A DNA stretch of 64,000 nucleotides from Trachemys scripta elegans (Eukaryota > Chordata > Testudines > Emydidae), in contig NC_048305.1 in the NCBI RefSeq assembly GCF_013100865.1, positions 52,176,769 to 52,240,768 on the forward strand, read 5' to 3'. The first letter of the stretch is position 1. Each line of letters begins with the position of its first letter. The translations under genes were made by a program, and so were the position numbers. The notes beneath the pieces were generated by a model. It was given only the letters and a program-made list of their open reading frames with translations, made no database searches and was not told the origin of the DNA. Positions 1 to 11,330 of the stretch are shown piece after piece.

Positions 1-803
1 TTCCCCACTCCCATCACCTGGGATGGGCTAGAGGGCTGGAGTACTAGAGAGAGGAGAGGCAGCAGCTCTGCCCATCCTGGTGTCAGGCTTGGGCTGGTGC
101 TGTTGAGGGGCCTTCATTGCCCTAATTGCTAGTGGCCGAAGGGATTCTTCCCCTTGGAGTGGGGGCGGGGTGGCGGTTGGGGTGTACTGAGCTCTCCCTA
201 TCTTGCTATCAAGTGTCCAGAGAGGGGAGATGCTGGGAGCAGCGCTCATGCTGTGGCCAACATGTGCACATAGTCTTCTCCCTATCCCAGGTGGGGTGTC
301 TGGACGGGTTACAAGCAGGGGTGCCATCACAGGGAAGGGAATGTCTGGTGCCCTCTGTTGTGATGACTGTGCCCTGATTGTGAGCACCGCTGTGAAAAGT
401 GCACATAGGTTTCCCAAGATGTCATTATAACTGAGGGTGACTAATGTTGATGGGACAAGGTACAAAAGGGAGATGTACTGACTGAGTCAGTCCAAACAAA
501 AAGGCCTGATGAGAACTTGGGGACTGTGCTGGGATCAGACCTGATAAACAAGAGAAGCAGGGGTAGAAAACAATGGACCTAAATTGGTGTGTCGAATATT
601 AGGTGGACAAAACAATGTGGGGATGGGCTATTTCACCCAGCACTCCCCTTGGGGGGCCCTTAAAATCAGAGACTTTGAGAGGAGAATGAGCAGATGGGGA
701 AAGCTGGTGCCCAGGCTGCTGGCTGACTGAAAATGGGGAGAGAAGGAAGGAGTGAGCTTCACCATGATGGCTGCCATTCCCAGCGGTTCCTGGGATCCCG
801 GAC
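1..803. other. Unique non-coding DNA, no gene seen
   Basis: No recognisable gene, repeat family or RNA. Open frames here are short and overlap on both strands without splice-site or family support. Confidence 0.5.
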
Positions 804-909
804 CTTCATCATCCTGAGCCTGAGAGATGTCCTGGCCTGAAGGGCCAAGAGCGAGGGACCCAGATGACTTGGCCACCTCCACCAGCTCCAGCTCAATCTG
901 AAACAACAC
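804..909 (-). CDS. Candidate internal coding exon, unidentified
   Basis: On the minus strand a good acceptor (pyrimidine-rich tctctcttcccag) precedes an open segment that reads about 35 codons, beginning VLFQIELELVEVAKSSG and ending in an acidic SQAQDDE. The proposed end at 804 uses a weak donor (GAAG/gtccgg). The frame stays open to about 628, so a later donor (ATG/gtgaag) is also possible. The composition, amphipathic and then acidic, is more protein-like than most open frames in this window. I recognise no family, and no flanking exon is convincing. The next open piece upstream (about 1160-1233) has an in-frame stop just before it. It may be a real exon of a minus-strand gene, a decayed one, or chance. 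Confidence 0.22.
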
Positions 910-1790
910 CTGGGAAGAGAGACTTCATCTCTCCTTCCTCTGTGTCCTTTTCCATCTCCACCTTATTTCTTCTCTTTTCTATCCTCCTCCTTCCTTCTGT
1001 CTAATGAGAGTCTGGCTTAGCCAGCCAAGACTATGGATTTTGCAACACCTGCTGTGAGCCTGTGACCAGAGAGACAGCTAAGAGCAGTGCCCTATACAGC
1101 CCAATGCTGGTACAAGTTTGCCAGGTCTGAGTGGCGGATGAGCCCCCGTGCTGGTCCTGTGCTTTGCCAGCAGTGCGAATCAGCACCAGGGACAGTGTCT
1201 TCTTGGGATCAGACTTTACCAACAGCGGCAACTCCAGCCCATTTCAACTAACTGCTGTTCTCTTCCCCCAGTGGAATAGTTATTACCATCTTTGATACCA
1301 TCCAGGACGGTTTCTGTCTAAAGACTCTCTCAGCTAAAGGGAAAAGGAACAAGGGATGTTATTAAAATAAAAGCCTTACTTAATACTTCCATTTCTAATG
1401 CTTTAACTGTTGGTCCTCCTTTTCTGTATCTTTAATCAAAGGTTAGAAGGATTTTTAAGGGAGCGTTTGACCTGGCATGAAGCAGGCAGAGGTCTCTGTA
1501 TACCAAACCCCGAACCTTGTTTAACCCTGTTTAATGTTGGACAGTTTCAGTCATGTTAACAGCTGTGACTCTTTGGGCCCACGTATTCCCTCAGAATGAA
1601 CAGAGCCCCGCCCTCACCTGGTATCTCCTGATGTGGAATAGGTGAGGGGTAATAAATCGGGGCATACGTAGCCGTCTGCCCAGATGTGCTGCAAGCTGGC
1701 AGGGCGGGGGGGGGGGGCCAGGGCACCGAGCAGTGGGAAGGGAGGGGGCAGCGCTGCTCTGTAGATGTGCTGGGAGTTTGGCCGTGGCAG
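910..1790. other. Non-coding DNA with a possible decayed exon
   Basis: Mostly unique sequence. A minus-strand open piece around 1160-1233 reads LPLLVKSDPKKTLSLVLIRTAGK. A stop codon lies immediately upstream in that frame and there is no good acceptor, so it is not called as an exon. A G-run lies near 1706-1718. Confidence 0.4.
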
Positions 1791-1975
1791 TCAGCAGTTC
1801 CATTGCAGAGACTGTAAATGGAAGCACTTTGGGTTTTAAATGGCCTGTCAGAAAGCATTTGGCGCAGGCAGGATGAGGCTGAGAAATGACAGCTCATTTC
1901 AGCTTAACAAAGAGCTGCAGCGGCTGACAAATACCAAGTGCAGAGAGCTGGCGGCTTTTCAGCTCAGCCCTTCGC
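1791..1975. promoter_or_regulatory. Candidate conserved non-coding element
   Basis: A unique block of balanced composition, free of low-complexity sequence. It has closely packed AT-rich motifs (ttttaaatggcctgtc, aaatgacagctcatttc, gcttaacaaagagctg) of the kind seen in vertebrate developmental enhancers. Open frames on both strands are short and unlike each other. This is a judgement on texture only; conservation cannot be tested here. Confidence 0.22.
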
Positions 1976-4900
1976 TGTTGCACCCCCACCCCAGACTGTT
2001 CACAGCGTGGCTGGAGGAAGAACACAGGAGAGGGAGATGAGGTCTGGCAAGGAGTCATCTCCTCCCCCCCAGTTCACATGGCAGGGGAAATAGCTGGTGG
2101 AGGGTGCCTGGATTTAGGGGCTAGAGCCTGTTGTGAGCTGGCACGTGCCCAAGCAGGCCCAGAGGGAGGACAGGCCTCCAGCCGCTGATCTCATCTAAGA
2201 GGGTGGGAGGTACAGATGGCCACAAACCCCAGCAACTTAGTGATCAAGCTTAAAAGCTTAAGTGAGTGTTTGAGAAGGCGAAGCGGGGGCTTGAGACACC
2301 TGTGGCGCCCGGGACGGGGCAGTGTCACACTGACAGCCAGGGCAGGGGCTCTGGGGTATACGCTGAGTGAAGTGGTGTGGTGTCCCCAGGTATTCCAGCA
2401 CAGTGTGGTGTCCCAGAGCTGGGGTTGCGTCCTGGGGCTCTGAGTGCACAGAGATGGCTCTAAGCAAGGGGATGAGCTGTGCTGATCTATTTACTCCACT
2501 GCACCAGCCTCCCTTTCCCTAATGCAGGGAACAGGATGGTGGCGAGCGGATTAGGCTCATGGTCCTTCTACACTGCAGGGCTGGGAGTGCAGTAGCTAGC
2601 TCTAAACTCCCAGGGAGCTTACAATGAGCAAGGCTGGGATGGCCGGAGCTGCGAGCTCCTCCAATGCCAGCAATCCTGCAGCTGTCCCTAGACTGACTCC
2701 TAATGAGCGGGGCAGGAACTGCCATGGCACAGAGCTCCACATCCAGCACGTCTCCGTTATTCCCAGCAGTGTGGCCTGGCCCCAGACACTGGGAACACAT
2801 GACCCCCAAAGCCAGTGCTCTTGCACCGTTCCCTACAGTGACTCCTGCTGGGAAAGGCTGGTGCTGCCACAGCTGCGAGCTACTGAACAGAGGGGTTGGT
2901 GCTGCAAGGGCTTCCGTGTCCCTGCACTTCTGGTGTATGAGTTCTAATCCCAGCAGCGCTGGGGGGCAGCCGCGGATGCCCTTTGATTTCAATGGGAGTT
3001 AGGCACCTAAATTCCTTTGAGGGTCTGGGCCTAGGTTCATTATTGTAAAGTTCTTCATTGTCACGCTCCGTGTCAGATGGAAGAAAACCTGCCACCTCCT
3101 TTGCCCCACCACCATTTTGGCCCTTTGCTTCTTCTCCTTCCCCATCCTCTTTTCTCTGTCTCTCTCCATCTTCCTCATCTTTGTGTCACCTCCTCATCCC
3201 TCTACACTTCCTTCCCTGCAGCAATTTCGTCTCCCTGAGCAGTTCTACTATCCCTTCTCCAGTCCATCTGCTAAAATGATCAGCCATGGAACAGCTAAAG
3301 AGTCACTTTAGTTGCCATTCCAATGCATTTAATAGAGGATAGGGGAGTTCACACCTCTCCGAGCCATTGGCTGAAGACTCTGAAAGGCACCGTTGCTTTA
3401 CTTTATCTTCTGTTTGCATTTGGAAGGCATGTCTGGAAACGGGCACTGAATGGCCATGGGGTGCAGGGATACAGGTGCCAGCTGAGTAGCTCTCTGTTTA
3501 GTATGAGGGAGGTGTCGTGTGTGTGTGTGTGGTGTGTAAAAATGCAAAACAAAGTGGAATAGATGTGGGGGCGGTTGGAAAGACTGGGAGTGGAATGAAA
3601 GTGGATGTAGAATGGTTGCATGTGAAATGTAAATATTGAGCGTATGGCATGGCTGGGATTGGAGCAAACAGGCAAGAGTCTATGCCTATGTGTATACAGT
3701 GTATATATATGCCCATTGGTCTCTTGTTCACAGACATGCCTTTCACATAGGCCCCTGGCAGGTAGGTCTTTCACACCTCCCATTCCCTAGACATATTTTG
3801 TCTTCCTCCTCCCTCCTCCCGCCCGATCTTCTCCTCTTCAGTGCTCTTTAATCACTGTTGGGTTTTTTCCCCATTCCCTGCCAAAAGGTTTATTTTCTGG
3901 TTCAGCTCTTTAAAAGAAGCAGCTAGATGCAGGGGCGGGGGCAGGATCTCACTCACTGCTTTCTGGGTGCTGCACTTGTGCTTTTAATCTCTCTGCTGTC
4001 AAGCTCCATTAGGAGATTTGGGCATCATTCTGCTACTTCTGGGGCCCGGCCTCCCTCTAGCCCAGCCTGAAATGAGGGCAGTGCATTGGCTTCAGGAGAG
4101 TGATGGATGGAGAGTGATGTCTTAAAGGGACAATGCCTTCTGCCTTTTGTCTTCCTCAGCTGCCAGCATTTTCCTTTGCACCCATTGGTGGGGTGTTTGG
4201 AAAGAGATGGTGGCTGCCTTGCTGTGTTGGCAATCATGCAGCACGTTTTGCTAGCAGCGCAGCCTGTGTGCGCAGCATGGCAGCCAATGCAGGTGATCTC
4301 AAGAGGGGCCTGGAGAGGTGAGGGGAAGGGGCTTGGTGGGTCATAGCTGCATTAGCATCACCTAGGGTTCCTGACTGGAAAAGGGGGAGAGTTGCTCACT
4401 ACAAAGAGCCTCAAAACAAGATCAAGGGATGATCAGGCCTTCATGGACTTTGGGGCCTCTGATGCCTCGAGAAGAAGCAGGAGTCGGTCCCTCCTCCTGT
4501 CGTTGCCCTGTTCAATGGAGCAGCCTTCTCCCCACACAGCAGCACAAACCCATTGTCAATACGAAAGCTGTGACTGTCAAAGGACTACAAGGATTGGCCC
4601 CTCTGTTCCCATTAGTTTGAATGGCGATTAGCACCCAGCTCTTGTACGCAGCTTTGCAAATCTCAGCCTTCTGGCCTCTCTGGGCCAAGAGCACAGCCAT
4701 GTTTACAGTCCCTCCCACCCCATAACTCCTCCTCTGAGATCTGACCCCAGGTTCATACAGCAGCTTTTCACCGCACAGCCATGTGTCCGACTGTGTGTGT
4801 GAGCCCACCTCTGCAATGCTACCTGCTTGTCTCAGTGCATCCTGGGAAAAATCTATCCCAGAATGCCTCAGCAGGGGGAAAGTAGCAAGCAGACATGCAC

Positions 4901-5945
4901 ACAGGAGGGCACTGCGGGGTTGGTCACTGGCAAAGGCTACTCGGGCTCAGCTGCCACAGTTACTGGCTGTACATTGACCACAATTGGGGTTTACATACCA
5001 GCCATGTTCTGAGCAGTCAGGGCTGGTTACCAGCTTGATTCAAAGTGCTGAGCCAGCTCCTCGGCTGCTCTGAGCCGTCCTCTCTCAAGTAAAGTCAAAG
5101 GAGCTGCGCTCATTTATGCCACCCCACTTTAGCAGCATCTTCTCTCCCACTGCTGGTGATCTTCACACTGGCATGTAGAATAGATGAGAGAGCCACTGAG
5201 GAGCTACAGGTGACCTGTAACCAAACAAGGACGCAGATGCCATCGCTATGATGAGCTGAAGTCCCCAGGTAACCTAGGTCACAGCTGCACGTCCCAAGAG
5301 CACCCAGGTGGTTTCAAAATTCTTCATGTTTCCCTTCTGGTTCCTCTTGGTGAAGAGCAGCACCACTGCAGCTTGTCCTCTTCTGAGCCATGTGATGCTA
5401 AGTTGTCAGGCCCACCCCACGCAAGCGTGTCTCCTCCTCCAACACTGCAAGGACCTGAGTTTCTTCTCACTCATCCCAGTGCAAGTCAGGTGTGAGAAGA
5501 GACTCGAGTCCAGTTGTTTCCAGAAGTCGGAGGTTGGGGAGGAATCCTGGGCAGGGAATGGCAAGTGGACACATGGAAGCTGGGTGGAAAGAGGATGCTA
5601 GTGGGAGCTGGAGCTGTTCAGGTTTGAATTCTGCTACTGACCAAAGTATCTGCTCCTCAGACTGACATCCTCTTTCCACCCATGTACTGGAGACAGGGTC
5701 CTGAGCTTCTAGGCTCTTCTGGGCAGCACTGCCCTAATGTCTTGCCTGCACACTGGCCTTTGTATGCTTTCTGCGAATCGCACCATCCTTCGCTTGCTAG
5801 CACACAGCCCCCTCGAAGGGGCTCTGTTCTGATCTCACGCACTGGTGATTCCAGGGTGGCTCTGTTGACATCCCTAGCACTGCTGCTAGTTCTCACAGGG
5901 TGGCTGGCCCCCCATAGGTGCTGCCGCACCCTCTGGCTTGAAGTG
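1976..5945. other. Mostly unique non-coding DNA
   Basis: No gene supported. It contains a palindromic short repeat (about 2980-3031), a TG run at about 3514-3535 and a TA/TG-rich patch at about 3695-3711. A pyrimidine-rich stretch covers roughly 3100-3260. Nothing else is recognisable. Confidence 0.5.
2980..3031. repeat. Half of a palindromic short repeat
   Basis: The run from ctttgatttcaatgggagtt through ggcacctaaattcctttgag to ggtctgggcc matches the right side of the palindromic elements at 13662-13781 and 30554-30614. It is probably a decayed MITE-like or foldback element. Confidence 0.5.
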
Positions 5946-5949
5946 GTTT

Positions 5950-6665
5950 CCATCATATACAGGGTTTACAGTTTGGTTCAATGGCTCTCAGCACCCCCAC
6001 TATATAAATTGTTCCAACATCCCTGCTGTCCCCTTAAGTGAAGGGGGACACCGCCACCACTCCCCCCAGCACAGCTACATCCCAGGTTGAGCTGATTAAG
6101 AGGGTGGGGTGCCATCTAGGGCTAATGAATGAAAGGAAGACAGCTGTGATTAGGGGGGTGTAGACGGTCCCTCGGGGAAAGCTGAGGGCAGCAGAGCAGG
6201 GGTGCGGCTAGTCTGCTGAGGCAGAAAGCCTGGGCCAGGAGGCTGAAAAGGGCTGAGGGTGAGGAAAGAAGCCTAGTGGAGGGTCAGTCCGGTGATCTTC
6301 CCCATGTAGAGGCTTAGAAGCCAGGAAGAAGCCTGTGGCGGACTCTAGCTGGGGTGGCTGTTTTGGCTAGAAGAACAGGTGGGGAGCCACGGAGTGCTGA
6401 GTGTGGTAGAGCCCACCGGAGCTGGCATAGGAGGTGAGTTGTTGGACTGGGTGGGTGGGGGGCACTTATCAGCTAGGTACATTGTGGGGGGGATAAATGG
6501 GTGGTGTTTGGGGGGCCTTCAAGGACTGTTGGCACTTATGTGGCATAATAAACCAGCCCAGGGTTAAGGTAACATTACCCCCATTGTGGTGGAGTCCTTA
6601 AGGTGAGGGGGAAAGGAGGCAATAACCCTGGTGTTATTGTGCCCAGCCACAAGGGGGAATCATGA
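5950..6665. repeat. Unclassified dispersed repeat, LTR-like signals
   Basis: The block opens with a segment (ggtttacagtttggttcaat ...) that resembles a repeat common in turtle genomes. It has a TATA-like ctatataaattg near 6000 and a polyadenylation-like AATAAA near 6546. The interior is G-rich with gaagaagcc/ggaggctgag-type wording. No protein domain is visible and no terminal duplication was found. The class (LTR fragment or composite of two repeats) is unresolved. Confidence 0.4.
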
Positions 6666-6879
6666 TGGGTGAATCTGGAAACTGGCCTAGGGTTGCAGAA
6701 TGGCTTCTGTTCTAACTCCTTGGGCCAGATCCAGCTTGTCTTGGGCTGCTGGCAGACTCAAGCAGGTTTCATGATGTCTGTTACAGCTGTTCCGCTGCTG
6801 TTCTGTTTGTGCTGTGTGGCTGCCCGCCCGGCCATGGAACTAACCAAAGTCACAGCCTGGCCCTGTTCATGAAAATGGC

Positions 6880-7816
6880 TTGTGCAGACTGACTGGAGCC
6901 ATTGCTCTGCTCAGAGAGGGGGGCTTTTTGCTCCTTTGTCTAGCTTCTTTGTTCAGGACCCGGCTCGGCTCGGTGTAGGGTGCTCTGCCCAGGTATGCGA
7001 GACCTAAAGTGGCTACATAGCTAAGCATATGAGTCATACCTGTGGCTCAGAACATGCCCAGGCATGCCTATGCTTACCTGCAGTTTCCCTGCCTTCTCTC
7101 CTCCCCTGGATTAAGGGGAACCAATCAGAGTTACTGGTGGGAAACTGCCTGAGTTTGCCTATAAAAACAGACATTTTCTGATCAGACCCCCGGAGAAGGT
7201 CCTTGCTTTCCCACCTGGTCTGATCAGCTACGGGTCTTTGGGGGGCCCTCTCCCCACTCTCGTTTGTTTTTGAGCATACCCCCGTTTTTAAACTCCCCTC
7301 CTACGAACAACGAATTTGTGCCTGGAGATCTCCTGATTATTGTAAGTGAATCAAGTCCTCTCTATGTCCTCTAATGTTGAAACTGCTGTTCCTGCTGCTG
7401 CTTTTGGGATTGGTAAGGAAAAACCTCTTGCACACTCCTCTTGTTTTACCTGCTGGCTTTCTTTCCCCCAGCAGGCAGACCCAAGCTAACTCCTTGGTCT
7501 GTATCTGTAATCTGTTTCTTGCTCCGCAGTGCCTTTGCTGCTAGAAATAAGCCTGTGCCTTCCTGGACTGTATCCTGGGCTGCCAGCTTGAAGCCACCCC
7601 ACTGCTGCAGCCACCACTAGTTAATCCCCCGCCCCCTTGGAGCTGTATCCTGGGCACACACCAGTCTGCCCTCTGGAACTACCCCTAGTATAAGGTGCAC
7701 CCATTAGGTTAGATTTAGCTTTTAGTCTAGATAAGTTGTAATTTCATTTTGCATAGCTGTGGTTAAGTTAGGTTTAGGAAATTGCTTGTATTGTACTCTG
7801 TAAGTTAGGCTTAAAG
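6880..7816 (+). mobile_element. LTR-like sequence, left part
   Basis: A promoter-like TATA box (TATAAAAAC, 7160-7168) lies in sequence that continues past the element at 7817-9052 and ends near 9785 with an AATAAA signal. That layout resembles the U3-R-U5 of a long terminal repeat from an endogenous retrovirus or related retrotransposon. The exact ends and target duplication were not found, so LTR is an inference. No gag or pol remnants are visible. Confidence 0.4.
7160..7168 (+). promoter_or_regulatory. TATA box of LTR-like repeat
   Basis: TATAAAAAC in the left half of the LTR-like sequence, followed about 25-35 bases later by a plausible transcription start region. It is a relic of the repeat's own promoter. 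Confidence 0.4.
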
Positions 7817-8280
7817 TAGGGTTACCATATTTCCACAAGCAAAAAAGAGGACACTGGGTGGGGGGAGGAGCCCCGCTCTAGCCCTGCCCCACCCCCATCC
7901 ATTCCCTCCCACTTCCCACCCCCTGATTGCCCCCCTCAGAACCCTCAACCCCCCCCTTGTCCCCTGACTGCCCCCTCCTGGGACCCCTGCCACTAACTGC
8001 CCCTTAGGACCCCACCGCTTATCTAAGCCACCCTACTTCTTGTCCCCTGACTGCCCCCTCCTGAGAACGCCCTACGACCCTACCTGTCCTCTGACTGCCC
8101 CAACCCTTATCCACACCCCCACCCCATATTCACACTCCCATCCCCAGACAGACCCCCGGGGACTCCCATGTCCTATGCAACTGCTCCCCGCCCCTGACAG
8201 GACCCCCAGAACTCCTGACCCATCCAACCCCCTCTGCCAACTGTCTGTCCCAACCCCTCTCCACACCCCTGCCCCCCTGA

Positions 8281-8360
8281 CCGCCCCCCCACCCCCCCCC
8301 ACCCCCCCCCCCCCCCCCCCCTGCCTCCCCCACCCCCCCCCCCCCCCCTTCCCCCCCTGA
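8281..8360. repeat. Poly-C low-complexity tract
   Basis: Almost pure C with a few A/T/G. Long frames here encode proline- or glycine-only strings and are not genes. The true length may be mis-assembled. Confidence 0.9.
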
Positions 8361-8918
8361 CAGCCCCCCCCCCCAAACTCCTGATCCATCCAACTCCCCC
8401 TCCCTGTCCCCTGACCAGGGCCGGCTTTAAAGAGCCCAGGGAATCGGGCTGCGCTCCGGCCGGGGTTGCGGGGCTTGGTGCCGGGCCAGAGGTGCTCAGC
8501 CGGGGCTGGGCCAGCGCACTCGGCCGGAACCAGGGCCGGCGCTGCTGGGGCCCGAGCCAGTCCGGGCTGGGGGTGCTGGGGCCTGAGCTGGGCCGGAGCC
8601 GCTGGGGCCGCCGGGCGCTGCTCGGCCCGGGCTGGAGGGAGCCGCTCGGCCAGGGCCGCGCCTCCCCGGAGCTCTCCTCCTCGCGCCCCCCCGCCCCAGC
8701 TTACCTGCTGCTGCCTCCTGCCTGCCCATGCTTCCTTTCAGACTTCCCGCGAATATCTGATTGGCGGAAAGCAGGGGAGGGGGAGGAGCAGGTGGGCAGA
8801 GCGTTCAGGGGAGTGGAGAAGGGGGAAGACAGCTGTGGGCCGGACAGCCTGGTAAGGCTGCAGGGGATGTGGGGGAGCCGGGAAGGGGCTTTGGGTGCCC
8901 AGCGGCGCTTGGCCGCCT

Positions 8919-9012
8919 CTTTTCTGTCTATAAATAGCCGACCGGGGGGAAATCCCAGACATTTTTAGATTTTTAAAAATCCCCCCCGGACAGCTATTTA
9001 TAGACAGAAAAG
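8919..9012. repeat. Hairpin inside TIR element
   Basis: Perfect 20-nt arms at 8919-8938 (cttttctgtctataaatagc) and 8993-9012, with further imperfect pairing inward (the ggggggaaatc side against gatttttaaaaatccccccc). It sits just inside the right end of the transposon at 7817-9052. Confidence 0.85.
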
Positions 9013-9052
9013 CCGGACATGTCCGGGGAAATCCGGACATATGGTAGCCCTA

Positions 9053-9785
9053 CTTAAAGAATTGTTGCATTGTGTTTTGTTACTTGCTAATTTGTGTAGT
9101 CTTGGTTAAGTTAAATCATAGATAAGATTTTACTGTGTTCTGTATAATTCTCTCTGCTGTTTAAACTTGCAGCCTGTCTGCTCTCTGTGTCTCCCTGAGT
9201 TTAAATCTCCCTCTGCCTTTGGCCCCTGCTCCACCACGGACTCCGCTTACCCCAACCTCACTTCTCTACCACTTTCTCTCTCTCTTTCTCTTTTAATCCC
9301 TTCCCCCACGTGCTCACCCCTGCTCACCCCATTCCCACTGCTGCCAAACCTCAATTGTATTACTGAAGTCTAGCATAAAACCCCATTGGTTACCCCTTTT
9401 CTCTCTAACACACCTCACATTTTACATTTACACTACTGTGACACATTTTTTACCTAAAGTTGTTGGTTATTTAACACATTTTACCCATACTGTTAGTTGG
9501 TTATATGTTGCTGTGACACACTCTTTACATAGAAATTGTTAGCTACCTGTTACATTTATACTTCAGTGTTAATTGGTTACCAACTGTATTGTACCTCACG
9601 ATTGAAACCTTCTATCGTATTTACTAAAAGAAACCCCTCCCCAATTTTCTACCTTAACAAACCCCATACCCCTCACTATTGAATTTTCCCTGTTTTTGCA
9701 TTTTCTTAATAAAATTTATTTTGCACCCCACCAGTGCAGTAGTTGTCCCCCAAGATCCCCTACCTGCTGGCAGGGACACATGACA
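9053..9785 (+). mobile_element. LTR-like sequence, right part
   Basis: Continues the LTR-like sequence after the inserted TIR element. Both sides share the same wording rich in gttaagtta and gtattgta-type strings. AATAAA at 9708-9713 is followed by a short downstream segment, as at the R-U5 side of an LTR. The end is placed near 9785 without a confirmed target duplication. Confidence 0.38.
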
Positions 9786-11046
9786 GTGGTTACACTTGGA
9801 TCATGTTTTCAAGCCTTTCTGTGCAACCAGGTGAGCTAGAAACTTAGCGTCGGTTAAAAACCATGTGATTCTGACATCACACAACTCCAGGAATGAGGCC
9901 TGGGCCTGTAACACTGATGCCTTTATTTGCCTCTGGCTTGGTGACTCGTGGGAACTTTCCTCCTCCCACCCTGCTCCTGGAATCCCCTTGGGGAATCTCT
10001 GGTCCAGTGGCTGCCTTGAGGTTCAATTGAATGGCTGGGCCTTTTGGCTACGTGAACACTGAGTATTTGGGAATAAAGCCTGGGCCAGCTGCACATGCTG
10101 CCCTGCACCCTGGTGAGCAAAGCAGTGGTAAGGAGCTGGAAGGTGTGAGCCCCAGCCCTGGAGCTGGATGGGACTAAGCTGCAGACACCGAACACTGTGG
10201 GGTTCCTGTCGGGGGATTGATGTCAGCCCAAGCCCTGCAAAGCAGGTCTGAGGGGGACCCCTATAGAAGGGGTTAATTCTCGCTGCTTCCCTCCTTGCAT
10301 CTTGAGCTGTAACTTCTCCCCTTGTGTTTATCTGTTTCCTCCTTTGCCCCTTTCCCCAGGAAGGTAAAAGGGCAGGGCTGAGCTGTTGTTCTGAGTCGCA
10401 TTGTGCGCGGGCTCAGCTCTTGTGACCGCCCCTGTACATCCTGAGCTGTGGGTTGTGGGCTATTACCAGCCACTGAAGCCATGTGAACCACAGGTCCCAG
10501 AGGGTATGTTTTCTCTACTTACTGAATTAAGCTGCTTTACCCACAGCTTTCCCGATGATGGAAGAGAATCTGCTGAGCCAAACCCAGCTGTGGCTTGGCA
10601 GGCAGAGCGAAGGAGGGAAAGGCTCTGGAGTAAAGTACTGAGTGGTGTCACTCTGGTGACTCTCCCTCCTTGTTTAATCACGACAGTCTCCCAGCCTTGT
10701 CTAGCTGTCTGGTCTGCGAGCCTGGCATTGCCTAGACCCATGACCCCAGAGCTGTTCCTAACTTTTCTGGTCTGAGGGCTGGATTATGGGCTGTGACAAG
10801 AGTTTCCTTCCTAGGCAGTGCTGTGCCCAGCCGTGCAATCTCCTGTATGGTGCCGAGGGCCAGTTCGGGGGTGGAGGGCATAACAAAGGGAAAGGGAGTA
10901 GTGTTCTCCTCTCTTTCTTGCCAGTCTAGCTTTCAACAGATCCAGGATCACCCTGGCTTCTCAGGCCCTGATCCTCAGCTGGTGTAACTTGGCTGACCTT
11001 TGAAATCAATGGAGTGATGTTCACTTAAACCACCTGAGCATCTGAC
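9786..11046. other. Unique non-coding DNA
   Basis: No gene or repeat recognised. The overlapping frames around 10401-10775 have no family resemblance. Confidence 0.45.
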
Positions 11047-11059
11047 CATTAATTCCTGA

Positions 11060-11170
11060 AAAAAGAAGAACAGGAGTACTTATAAATTTGTTAGTCTCTA
11101 AGGTGCCACAAGTACTCCTGTTCTTCTTTTTGCGGATACAGACTAACACGGCTGCTACTCTGAAACCTGT
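11060..11170 (+). mobile_element. Short retroposon copy with 5' inversion
   Basis: A 13-bp duplication, cattaattcctga, flanks the copy (11047-11059 and 11171-11183), as expected for LINE-type target-primed reverse transcription. The 3' part reads ...gcggatacagactaacacgg to ctactctgaaacc. The first 22 nt (11060-11081) are the exact reverse complement of 11110-11131, so the 5' end is inverted and the copy forms a foldback. The same family recurs at 13318-13399 and 44097-44187. There is no poly-A tail and no coding capacity. I associate this family with turtle genomes but cannot name it securely. Confidence 0.8.
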
Positions 11171-11330
11171 CATTAATTCCTGAGTTATCCTTCCTGCTGA
11201 GCTCACAGAGCACCAATTTCCCTTGGGCTCCTGGCCTGAGTGGGGTGGGCTGAAATTCCCTAGCCATGGATTGTCACCAATTGCTTTACCAGCTGCCAGG
11301 TTTTCTCTTATGGCAGTTAGCTAAGTGGAC

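Larger units (their letters stand above)
7817..9052. mobile_element. hAT-like non-autonomous TIR transposon with GC-rich cargo
   Basis: The ends are inverted repeats: TAGGGTTACCATAT on the left and ATATGGTAGCCCTA on the right (13 of 14 match). The 7-bp sequence cttaaag flanks both sides (7810-7816 and 9053-9059) as a target duplication. There is no transposase frame, so it was mobilised in trans. Inside are a C-rich stretch repeating ccctgactgcccc-like units (about 7860-8280), long C-runs (8281-8360), and a CpG-rich, minisatellite-like segment (about 8416-8740). Near the right end is a hairpin (8919-9012). The insertion interrupts LTR-like sequence and is therefore younger than it. A duplication of 7-8 bp suggests hAT ancestry; the family name is unknown. 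Confidence 0.8.

Noticed and set aside
8040..8393. Overlapping frames of about 100 codons on both strands
   Set aside because: They are proline-only or glycine-only translations of a poly-C tract inside a transposon.
6880..9785. Complete endogenous retrovirus
   Set aside because: No gag, pol or env remnants; only one LTR-like unit, split by another transposon.
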